From: Liolophura sinensis
Lineage: Eukaryota; Mollusca; Polyplacophora; Chitonida; Chitonidae
Reading direction: 5' to 3'
Assembly: GCF_032854445.1 (NCBI RefSeq)
Contig: NC_088302.1
Coordinates: forward strand, 50,562,046-50,626,045
Length of the DNA stretch: 64,000 bases
A program made the position numbers and the translations under genes. Below are positions 47,983 to 58,640 of the stretch, one piece after another (positions within the stretch are counted from its first letter, which is position 1; each line of letters begins with the position of its first letter). The notes under the pieces were generated by a model. The model searched no databases, was not told where the DNA came from, and saw only the letters and a list, made by a program, of their open reading frames with translations.

Positions 47983-48428
47983 GCACGTTAATCCTTGATA
48001 TACCAGGTCCGCCGGATTACTGGGGTAGTGTGCGCAGAATTTCGTTGCGATCTGGTAATTACCACGGGAGATACCAAACAACGTTTTGGGGAGAACTAAC
48101 TTTTGTTGCATTGTATATATGGGACTAGTATAACCGTCTACAAAAATCTTGCTGAATATGTCTCCATTTTATAAAACTGCATTTACATTGATAAGAAAGT
48201 TCCATCAAAAAATATGTTTCCTATACGTACGGCCCTGTTGTAGCGCTGCATATACATTCCGTGTGGACCCAAGCCACTTCAATATCGGCTGAATTCATAT
48301 AAATGTTTTATTGTTGTATAAAGTATTGAATATATAATGATTTATGTAAGTCTACAAAGCAATATATCTGGTATTGCCCAGCATTTATTGTTTACCAAAA
48401 TTATTAAACACAGATAAAATTCAGAAGA

Positions 48429-49055
48429 CATGTACACTATGTAGACCTTGTTCCATTACATCTGGTAACAACCATTTTTAACGGTGACCCTCCTGAACAT
48501 TTGACGTGAATAAGTCAGTAAGGCATGCTGTTTCTCATAGACACAGGTGTATATGACAAACCTCCTTACAAGACAACCACCAGGTGTATATGACAAACTT
48601 CCTTACAGGACACCTCACTAGGTGTATATGACAAACCTCCTTACAGGACAACCACCAGGTGTATATGACAAACTTCCTTACAGGACACCTAACCAGGTGT
48701 ATAAAACTTCCTTACAGGACACCTCACCAGGTGTATATGACAAACTTCCTTACAGGACACCTCACCAGGTGTATATGACAAACTTCCTTAAAGGACACCT
48801 CACCACATGTACACAACAAACCTCCTGACAGGGCACCTCACTAAGTGTACATGACAAACCTCCTGACAGGGCACCTGACCAGGTGTACATGACAAACCTC
48901 CTGTCACAGAACCATACTCTGTATGAAATATGTACACTATGTAGACCTTGTTCCATTACATCTGGTAAAAACCATTTTTAACGGTGACATTTTTAACATT
49001 TGACGTGAATAAGTCAATAAGACATGCTGTTTCTCATGGACAGGACACCTCACCA
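48429..49055. repeat. 38-bp minisatellite flanked by a 118-bp direct duplication
   Basis: About nine copies of CACCAGGTGTATATGACAAA plus CTTCCTTACAGGACACCT span 48545-48905. The flank ATGTACACTATGTAGACCTT... at 48429-48546 is repeated at 48929-49043 with small changes, ending in a further partial unit (GGACACCTCACCAGGTGTAT). Confidence 0.92.
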
Positions 49056-49149
49056 GGTGTATAGCCAAGTCATCAGGGCCGCAGCCAAGTCATCAGGCGC
49101 TGGATTTAAGGTCAGGAGTAGTGGTCCAAAATGGAGGTTAAATATACAG

Positions 49150-49262
49150 CCTGAGTACATATATAGGTTCAGATCCCAGAATGGTTTACTTTTTTATCTT
49201 ACCGTTGGTAGAGAGACCTGTCATGCACTCTCATGTAAAGTACGGCATTAAATTAAACCAAC
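49150..49262 (+). mobile_element. Possible SINE relic
   Basis: GGTTCAGATCCC (B-box-like) is followed by CTTACCGTTGGTAGAGAGAC and AAGTACGGCATTAAATTAAA, which resembles the ending of a (GTACG)..(TTAAA) SINE. The assignment rests on memory of such endings. Confidence 0.35.
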
Positions 49263-49605
49263 CTGAACATGCTCAGTAGATGGTAGGCTGTCCATGCCGT
49301 TAAGCCGGTTCACGGTGAGGCGGTTAAGATAGAAGTTTCCCAGTGGAGTTACCTCCCGTTGACCATATCGGACATGGGCGTTTGTTTGTCCACATAAAAT
49401 CGCGTATAATTAGGAACAATGTGGGTTATTTACAAATATTATAGGATATTGGAGCTACTAAGTTGTTGTATAAGCAATGGACTCATTGTCTCTAATCTTC
49501 ACACTCCTCAACTGAGGAACAAAACAATCTGTGGTCAAAGTAAATATGTTCCCTCCTTGCAGCTAAATGTAGCTTTTTTCTGTGATATGTGTAACGTTTG
49601 ATTAA

Positions 49606-50005
49606 AACATGTGACATATGTTAACGTTAAATGTAGCCTACTTATGACATATGTTAACTTTGAATGTAGCCTACTTATGACATATGTTAACTTTGAATGT
49701 AGCCTACTTATGATATATGTTAACTTTGAATGTAGCCTACTTATGACATATGTTAACTTTGAATGTAGCCTACTTAAGACATATGTTAACTTTGAATGTA
49801 GCCTACTTATGACATATGTTGACGTTCAGTGTAACTTACGTATGAAATGTGTTTCACTTGATTGCAGCCTACTCATGATATTTGTTTCACTTGATTGTAG
49901 CCTTCTCATGATATTTGTTTCACTTGATTGTAGCCTACTCATGATATTTGTTTCACTTGATTGTAGCCTACTCATGATATTTGTTTCACTTGATTGTAGC
50001 CTAAC
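49606..50005. repeat. 33-bp minisatellite in two homogenised blocks
   Basis: Block 1 (49606-49830): GACATATGTTAACTTTGAAT then GTAGCCTACTTAT, about 7 copies. Block 2 (49845-50005): GATATTTGTTTCACTTGATT then GTAGCCTACTCAT, about 5 copies. The frame of 135 codons (CSLLMTYVNFE / CSLLMIFVSLD) follows from the 33-bp period. Confidence 0.93.
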
Positions 50006-50745
50006 TATGCACGGCTGATTTACCTTACGCCATCGGGACTGAGTTTAAAATTTGGGAGAAAAAATTCACAAATTATCCAACATAGAAAGCAACATTTAAT
50101 GAAAATGTCAACATACAAAAGATTGTTTAACTGCACAGGCTTACTGAAGTTTCTTCACGAATTAGTTTCCTTACCATTGCAAAATACATGAGTATACTGA
50201 CAAAATAAACAGAAACTGATTCCAAAAAGCCCAAAAAACGAAACCCAGGGAAACTCAAGATAAGAATATGAAAGAAAATTATAATCATAATGCACAGTTC
50301 AGTAATTGTAACAGGACTGACGTTGTTCACTGCGTGGTGCACCTCAATTTTGTAACCATTGCATGCTGTATTTTCACTGTAGACGCATTCGCATAAGTGT
50401 ATAATATGCCGTCGTTCGCATGTACCTCTATTAATGTACTTAAGTTAATTCGAAAACATCTAGAGAAATTATCTTGGTATTTTTTTACACTTACATAAAA
50501 CTACGTTATATATCCATTTCTTTGTTCATAATGTATTGTGTAACTGAACTTGTAGGTCATGAGAATAATAAAAATCTATTATCTTAGCGTTCAGTCAGAC
50601 ATCTGTGATCGAGTTTTTTTGGTCCTTTAACTCTTTTATGAACTACCTGGAGAATATATTTTTTCTTGAGCCATAAAGACATGCGAATTCTATTTAACAA
50701 TGAACAATAAAGTTGCAGATTGTCCCAAAAGCTTAAACCCATTAC
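50006..50745. other. Intergenic, no gene seen
   Basis: AT-rich. A 71-codon minus frame (50127-50342) is hydrophobic but unrecognised. Confidence 0.5.
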
Positions 50746-50749
50746 CATG

Positions 50750-51780
50750 ATTTGTAAGGTACAAATGTAGTATCTGACGGAGTTCATTCTCGTAGAAGCA
50801 GAGTGTGTATCCCGCTCTGGGCAGTAAGATACAAATGTAGTATCTGACGGGGTTCATTCTCGTAGAAGCAGAGTGTGTATCATCTACTGGGCAGTAAGAT
50901 ACACCTGTAGTAGCTGCCGGGGTTCATTCTCGTAGAAGCAGAGTGTGTATCATCTACTGGGCAGTAAGATACACCTGTAGTAGCTGCCGGGGTTCATTCT
51001 CGTAGAAGCAGAGTGTGTATCATCTACTGGGCAGTAAGATACACCTGTAGTAGCTGACGGGGTTCATTCTCGTAGAAGCAGAGTGTGTATCATCTACTGG
51101 GCAGTAAGATACAAATGTAGTATCTGACGGGGTTCATTCTCGTAGAAGCAGAGTGTGTATCATCTACTGGGCAGTAAGATACACCTGTAGTAGCTGCCGG
51201 GGTTCATTCTCGTAGAAGCAGAGTGTGTATCATCTACTGGGCAGTAAGATACACCTGTAGTAGCTGCCGGGGTTCATTTTCCTGTAAGGATCCAGGGTGT
51301 GTATCCTTCACTGGGTAGTAAGATACACATTCAGTACCTGGCGGGGTTCATTCTTCTTGACGCAGAGTGTGTATCCTGTACTTGGCAGTAAAAATACACA
51401 TGTTGTATCTGACGGGCTACATTGTCTTAGAAACAGATTATGTATCCTTAACTGGGCAGTAAGATACACATGTAGTATCTGACGGGGTTCGTTCACTTAG
51501 AATCAGAATGTGTATCCCGCTCTGGGCAGTAAGATACACATGTAGTATCTGACAGGGTTCATTCTCCTGGAAGCAGAGTGTGTCTACACCACTGGGCAGT
51601 AAGGTACACATGTAGTATCTGACAGGGTTCATTCTCCTGGAAGCAGAGTGTGTATCCTGCACTGGGCAGTAAGATACGCCTGTAGTATCTGACGGGGCTC
51701 ATTCTCCTGGAATCAGTGTGTGTATCCCGCACTGGGCAGTAAGATACACATATAGTATCTGACAAGGTTCATTCTCCTGA
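50750..51780. repeat. 70-bp minisatellite, about 15 copies, with 280-bp higher-order unit
   Basis: The unit includes GGGCAGTAAGATACACCTGT, AGTAGCTGCCGGGGTTCATT and AGCAGAGTGTGTATCATCTA. The variant ACAAATGTAGTATCTGACGG occurs at 50831 and 51111, 280 bp (4 x 70) apart, with the same order of variants between. Copies after about 51280 are more diverged. Confidence 0.93.
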
Positions 51781-51949
51781 TAACTATCCATGAATAGCCC
51801 TTATGTATTAGCGGTAACTGATAGAATAATTCTAACGACGTAATTTTCAAAGAGAAAGACATTTAGGACTACCATTCAAGAACCAATAGCTTTGATATAT
51901 CTAACTGGATCATTTCACGCAACAGGAAAATTTTCCTCCAACCTACAGT

Positions 51950-52515
51950 GGAAAGGACCTGTAGTTTCTATATCAGATTAATTCTCCTAGATGTCTACAT
52001 CGGATTTATTCTCCAAGATATCCCAACTATTTCCCCTATTTTACAGTGAGATACCCTTGTTGTATCTGCATCGAGTTTATTCTCCAAGATATCGTGACTA
52101 TGACCCCTATTTTACATTGAGATACCCCTGTTGTATGAACATCGGATAGATATCGCGTCTATCACCCCTATTTTACATTGAGATACCCCTGTTGTATGAA
52201 CATCGGATTTACACTCAAGATATCGTGACTATGACCCCTGTTTTACATTGAGATACCCCTGTTGTATCTACATCGGATTTATTCTCCAAGATATCCCAAC
52301 TATTTCCCCTATTTTACAGTGAGATACCCTTGTTGTATCTGCATCGAGTTTATTCTCCAAGATATCGCGTCTATCACCCCTATTTTACATTGAGATACCC
52401 CTGTTGTATGAACATCGGATTTATACTCAAGATATCGTGACTATGACCCCTATTTTACAGTGAGATACCCCTGTTGTATCTACATCGGATTTATTCTCCA
52501 AGATATCGCTTCTAT
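51950..52515. repeat. 71-bp minisatellite, about 8 copies
   Basis: The unit includes GAGATACCCCTGTTGTATCT, ACATCGGATTTATTCTCCAA and GACTATGACCCCTATTTTAC. A block starting TCCCAACTATTTCCCC recurs at 52021 and 52294, and an 11-bp deletion lies at about 52147. The unit is alignable with that of the preceding 70-bp array. Confidence 0.9.
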
Positions 52516-52584
52516 GGACCTAAATAATGTGATGAGAAAACGTTACCACGCGTTGAAGTATGTGGTGAAAAACAATCCATATTA

Positions 52585-52757
52585 GTTAGTTATAGCAAGT
52601 TCAAATCCAGCTCTCGCCTGTCCTGCTTTAATATTGAGTCAGTGGTTTATATTCTGCGGGAGCGAACCCTGTTTTTTCCGACCAAAATGCATAACGAAAG
52701 TCATTTAATTGAAATATTCTTGAGCATGGCCTAAGACAATTGTGAATGAAATAACAG
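52585..52757 (+). mobile_element. TAAA-tailed SINE, copy 8 (heavily diverged)
   Basis: Head remnant GCAAGTTCAAATCCAGCTCT (B-box), then GGGAGCGAACCCTGTTTTTT and TTGAAATATTCTTGAGCATG, in the order seen in the full copy. Confidence 0.65.
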
Positions 52758-52854
52758 TGTTTGCTACAATATGGTGTAGAGGTATACATAGAGGTTTGAA
52801 GAGATATGTACTACAATAATGATGCGGCTAAGTGCGTAATTTAATTGTCTAAAA

Positions 52855-52950
52855 CTGGTGCCAGACAGTTTCCTCCACCCATAAAATGACCGCCGTTAAG
52901 TAAGTGAAATATTCTTTAATGTGTGGGTACACCGTGCAATCAGATAAATG
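52855..52950 (+). mobile_element. TAAA-tailed SINE, copy 9 (3' part)
   Basis: CAGTTTCCTCCACCCATAAA, ATGACCGCCGTTAAGTAAGT and GAAATATTCTTTAATGTGTG. Confidence 0.7.
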
Positions 52951-53069
52951 AATACAATATAGAGATCCATTACTACAGTACTGGTTATAAAGCTTACAGA
53001 TCTAGCACTATAACCACCAAGTTTTGAATGCAGTCTTGGATATTGAGCTCCACAGTTATAACATCAAAC

Positions 53070-53640
53070 TGTTGAAATTAGACAAACTGAATTGAAGGAA
53101 TTACTTCCTGGAGATGAGCCAAAATTAGACAAACTGAATTGAAGGAATTACTTCCTGGTGATGAGTCAAAATTAGACAAACTGTATTGAAGGAATTACTT
53201 CCTGGTGATGAGTCAAAATTAGACAAACTGAATTGAAGGAATTACTTCCAGAGATGAGTCAAAATTAGACAAACTGTATTGAAGGAATTACTTCCTGGTG
53301 ATGAGTCAAAATTAGACAAACTGTATTGAAGGAATTACTTCCTGAAGATGAGTCAAAATTAAACAAACTGAATTGAAGGAATTACTTCCTGGAGATGAGT
53401 TAAAATTAAACAAACTGAATTGAAGGAATTACTTCCTGGAGATGAGTTAAAATTGAACAAACTGAATTGAAGGAATTACTTCCTGGAGATGAGCCAAAAT
53501 TAGACAAACTGAATTGAAGGAATTACTTCCAGAGATGAGTCAAAATTAGACAAACTGAATTGAAGGAATTACTTCCAGAAGATGAGTCAAAATTAGACAA
53601 ACTGAATTGAAGGAATTACTACCTGGAGATGAGTCAAATT
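53070..53640. repeat. 47-bp minisatellite, about 12 copies
   Basis: ATTAGACAAACTGAATTGAA then GGAATTACTTCCTGGAGATG and AGTCAAA. Copies are highly similar; variants are CTGTATT/CTGAATT and a shortened CTTCCAGAGATG form. Confidence 0.93.
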
Positions 53641-55780
53641 CGACTCATAGCTGAACTGAAGGACGACCATATTAAAAAGGATGCAAGTGTGACATTTGTT
53701 TCATGGCATACAATTGAATCCATAATATTTTGCGAGGTATGTCTTGAAATCTGGCGTTATCAACTATACAGCCTTGTATAAGGAAACATGAAAGGACTAA
53801 ATTTAACAAGTTTGGCTCTTTTGAGCAGTGAGGCAAAAGCATCTGAAAGTGAAGAAAGACCTCGATCCTTACTAGGGTATATTATTCGCGTGTATGCTCA
53901 ATGAATGTTACATTTACTGAAGACTTCAAATGAAAATGTTGTCGTTCTTGTGGAAATCGTCTCGAAAGAAGTACCCGACTTACAGCCCGCTTTAGAAATC
54001 ACTGAGAAAAGGGCAATGTTTCAGTTTCCTTCAAGCGGAAGAAGTCTCGGTGGACCGCTTTGATTTTGTGGCTGATGCTATAACTTTTGGCCTGTAAAAT
54101 TCCTGGCAATTCTTTGGCGTAACAGGGTTGAGATGTAGGCGACAAGTTCATCGCCTCCACCGGAAATGATGTCTTCGTGGTCGTTCTGCCTGTATCGCCT
54201 GCCTCTATCCGTCTTTCGTGCACAGAGACCTTTGATGGCCGATAATTGACCGAAATTTCCGTTCCATGTCAAAAGGAAATTGGAGCATTCCTTAAAGGAG
54301 GAACACGGAGTGAGCCAAAGTGTAGCAAGAACATGTCACCATTTCCTTTAGAGTGAGGATTCGGTCAGGCTCGTTGCCTCTACAGACAGTTATACAGAAA
54401 ACAAGAGCGTTAAGCGTTGAACCGCTCCACAAAACCCACTCTGAATGAGTATTTCAACACAAAATACGGCGGATTATTAATACCATTTGTCAGTTTTGTT
54501 TGAAAATGCCCAAGCAATATAATTTCTTATTAGTGATTCTGGACATGTTTCAGCTTCAGTGTGAAGTTAGCTGTAATCTAAGAAGATTCCCCAACTCGAC
54601 CAGGATAGGGCATGTCATAATGGCAGAAATTTACAGCCGTAACACTTCATTTATTAGAGATATTGTAATACCGAGAATAATGTTTGCAGTTCTCTAAAAA
54701 AGCTGTAGTTCACGCAATAATTCTGGCACTAGTGACGTTAACCAAGTTCAGAATTTTTCTAATTCACAAGGAAGGGATGTAGTAGGCAATTTAAAACCGG
54801 TTTCATTGTAATTCCTGTATGGGTGTTGAACAAAGCTTTTGACTTAAAACAGTAAATTTTGGGATGTCGTGTACCCTTGTCTTTTTCTAGACGGCCATCT
54901 GATTTTAATCTCGCGGGTTAAATGACCCGTCAGCTGTATAAAAAGGAACAAAATTTGCATAACAAACTCATTTGAATGTGTCCGGAAGTGAGACGGCACC
55001 CTGTTCCGGAAAGGCTGGAAACCCTGAAAATGTACGAGTGTGAGCCGTCTGTCGCTATAGCTGTTCCCTTACTCCTTGCGTCATGTGCAAACACTGGCTG
55101 TAGAGGATAACTACAGTGAATTTCGGTCGGTCTTTTTTTTTAGGTGGAGTTATTATTAAATCTTGGTGTTCCATCAGTTAATACTGGAACCCTATAGTAA
55201 GGCGAGGAAAACCTTGCCGGCGATTCACGTCTTTTGTGATAAACAAAAGATGGCTATTCCCGTCACGTGAAGACGCCTCGCGCTGCAAATTACATCAGTC
55301 TTCTCCCATTCATTTAATTTTCCCCGGTGACAGTGGCAGACTCTTAGTGGCTTCATTTTCCATGCCTTGAGAAAATCAGTGTTCAGGGGATGGAGATGGT
55401 TTTATGCTGCCAAAGCCGACATGTGGAAGCAGTCTCCGAATACATGCAAGCTGAAATCACAGATCGCATTAAACTATTAAGACCCGGAGTCCTGTATGTA
55501 CAGTTGATAAAGTATGTTTGAACATGGGCATGACGGCTTAATACAGAACGTACTCTAATCGATTAGGAATAAGTTGGGAATGGTCATTTTTGTGAAAGAT
55601 AAAACGTTGCTAAACTTCTGTACCCTCTTGGAATCACGCTAAAACTGAGCAAAGAAACAGTCGGAAGCCAGAGTCATTAGGGTAGGGTCCCCATGAAGCA
55701 TGGAGAGTCCGCCTTTGTTTCTCTTCATGTAGTACTGCAGTGTTGCTCAGGTTATAGGGGGGCTTGTCAGCACATGTTAG
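53641..55780. other. Intergenic, no gene seen
   Basis: Overlapping minus frames at 53999-54272 (64-74 codons) are unrecognised. GCTGTATAAAAAGGAAC at about 54934 is a strong TATA-like match with no evident gene after it. Composition becomes more GC-rich after about 54850. Confidence 0.45.
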
Positions 55781-55785
55781 GATGA

Positions 55786-56739
55786 TCCACGGCCCCTGTC
55801 ATAACCAGGTGTCTCGAACTTTCTTCAGCGCCTATTGTCCGAGTTTTTCCTCACTTTTTCGACATAATCTCTTTGCCGCGGTCGTATTTTTTTTTTGTTA
55901 CGAAGGAGACGGCCCGAAACCTCTCTCGCAGACCAGTCTGCTTGTCCCCATCTGTCACTACACCCCTATCTCTTGACAAACCCTCCTTGCATCAGCTGCC
56001 TACCCACAAAATGCAATTACGTGGATGTGATGCAACTGTGCACTGTCACTGCATTAATGGCCAATTCATCAGAAAGAATAACGGCTTGTTTTTGTGGGCC
56101 AAACTGCGGGCTAACCTCCCGTCTTCTCTTTCCCTCGAAACACTTTTATGCATGTCTTGTGGCTTGCAAATTTTACGCTTTTTCTTTGTCTTGCTTAACC
56201 TCATGTTTAGTTCTGTTGTTCTTGACAATAGTGCGCCTGTCTCCCTGATAAAGTTAAGCCGTGTTCTTCACTTGAAGGCAGTAGACCCCAGCTATATAAA
56301 TCCCAGTCTAATGGCCTTTATTTCTTACACACGCATGCATAGTAGTTAGCTGGTGTCTCTATCACTCTATGTAACCTCGCTGTCGACCCGACCTTATACT
56401 TCGCTAGCCTTGGCTGATCTACAGCCTATGTCAGCATTACGCCATAGCATGTACATGCTGCCACTTGTGTATGACAGAGGCCCTTGGCTGGCAGTCGATC
56501 ACATCTTATCATGCCTAATTTATGAAGTGCAGATCGGCTCAGCGAAATGTCAGCGAGACAACTGGGGAGGTTCCACCGATGTAAAAGATCGGGTCAGAGG
56601 CTGGCTCTGGGGTTGTCACGTGCTACCTTACCCGCCCCGAACTACTTCTTGCAAGCGCAGGCATAAAAATGTAAAAGGAGTGCTGTGGCCGAGGTGTCAG
56701 CTGATTGACAAAGTGACGACCTTAGCCCCGCCCACGTAG
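55786..56739 (+). other. Stop-poor 954-nt frame with one internal TAG; possible pseudogene or compositional artefact
   Basis: One plus-strand frame runs from 55786 to TAG at 56737-56739 with a single TAG at 56347-56349. A second plus frame (55895-56248) is also open. The left part is pyrimidine-rich on this strand, which lowers stop frequency, so openness alone is weak evidence. I recognise no domain. It is followed by no splice-site pattern I can defend. Confidence 0.25.
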
Positions 56740-57545
56740 TCCGGATCACAACCGCAGTGCATTCCGCAACACAACATAAAACCCTGGCTTTATGTTTTCC
56801 TTTGGTTAATTATATTTATGTTAATTACCCCCACCTCTTGCAGTGTGCCGAGAACTGACTCTGTCAAGCCCTTAGCTCTTGGGTTGGCCTCTTCCATGGC
56901 CCAGGAGTAAGGTCCCTTTAACAGCTCACTGCTTGCAGGGGCAAGCGGGCTGTATGCCGTCACAACTAAAAGAAATCTGACTTCGCAGAATAAAAATGTA
57001 GTTTGTACTTTTACTCCAAAATAAAAATGCATTATATATTTAGGCGTAATCTGTGAATGAATAGCTTTGTGTGTATTTCATGTTTGATGCAGAAATTGTT
57101 ATTCCTTTTTATTTCACCAGAGGTCATTCTCAAACTCCGCTGCAATATATCTATTGCGCTCAAGTAATTCGATTTCCTGGAACCGATTTTACTCCTTCTT
57201 TTCAATGTTGATCATCTTAAATAAGAAAACAGAATGCTTCATATGGGAAATAATATTCACGTTTATTATACTTCAAAGAACTGGGACATACAGGCGTAAA
57301 ACTGTGCTTCTTTTCAACGTAAAAGATCTCAATTTATGTCGTCCGAATGCCTGTTAAACCATTTTACTTTCACACATTAAAATGTGTATTCATGTCAGTA
57401 TGAAAGATTCATAAACATAACGTTCTAATAATTACATGGAATAAGTTCTACACGCCAAACATGTGCTATACCTAAATATATATAACTCAGTATCCAGTAC
57501 AACCTGAGCTAAACATATAGGTTTCCTGAAGACGACATTTAATAG
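56740..57545. other. Intergenic, no gene seen
   Basis: Short frames only. Confidence 0.55.
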
Positions 57546-57549
57546 TCAT

Positions 57550-58640
57550 AGCCCGAATATGTGGTACATTATATTGGAAAACCTGTAAAATGCTATATAA
57601 TTTTTATTTGAATATGTGGTACACTATATTTGAAACCTGTAAAACACTGTATAATCATATACTGTATATATGGTACACTGTATTTGAAAAGCAGTGAAAC
57701 ACTATATAATCATAAACTGAATATTTGGTACACTGTGTTTGAAAACCTGTAAAACACTATATAGTCAAAATCTTCTGGATATGTGGTACACATATGTCGT
57801 ATATGAAAACTTGTAAAACACTATATAATCAAAAACTGAATATGTGGTATCTGAAAACCTGTATAAAAACATTGTACTAACTCTTCCGCTCAACAGAGAA
57901 GAATTCTGCACACAACATTCTAGATAAAACCTATTATTCGTTTTATCCCCAATATATAAATAAATCTGTAATATTAATATTTTAATATTAATATTTCTAG
58001 TTATAACCAAATAATCTTCTACTCCAGATCATATTCCACAGTATCAGTCATATACTCAAAATAACATTCTAGCCATACCCTTCAATATGTCCAGCACTCA
58101 ACACAAAAAGTCTGAAAGTAAACATTCTAAGCATAACCTATGTAAATAAAACACTTCCTAAACTTTACAAGAAAACCGTCAGAAAATAACAATTTAGTCA
58201 TAATTTATAATATGTTCTACACTCATGACATAAACATTTCTGAAATAACGTTCTAGTCATAACCTACTAAATATAATAGACTCAACATACAGGTAAACTC
58301 GTCTGAAATAACTTTCTGGTCACATGGTACACATGTCTTGCACTCAACATAAACACTTCTAAAATAATTTTCTGGTCATATTGTACACATGTCTTGCACT
58401 CAACATAAACACTTCTAAAATAACTTTCTGGTCATATTGTACATGTGTCTTGCACTCAACATAAACTCTTCTGAAATATCTTCCTGGTCATATTGTACAT
58501 ATGCCTTGCACTCAACATAAACGCTTCTGAAATAACTTTCTGGCTATATCGTACCTATGTCTTGCACTCAACATAATCGCTTCTGAAATAACTTTCTGGC
58601 CATATCGTACATATGTCTTATCGTAAAACTATGAATGGGC
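57550..58640. repeat. Two adjoining minisatellites, 55-bp then 56-bp
   Basis: From 57550 to 57870: about six copies of AATATGTGGTACACTGTATT, TGAAAACCTGTAAAACACTA, TATAATCATAAACTG. From about 58040 to 58625: about ten copies of ATAACTTTCTGGTCATATTG, TACATATGTCTTGCACTCAA, CATAAACACTTCTGAA. Degraded copies between (for example AATATGTTCTACACTCATGA) bridge the two. Confidence 0.85.

Noticed and set aside
49611-50018. 135-codon plus frame with CSLLMTYVNFE repeats
   Set aside because: Product of the 33-bp tandem array.
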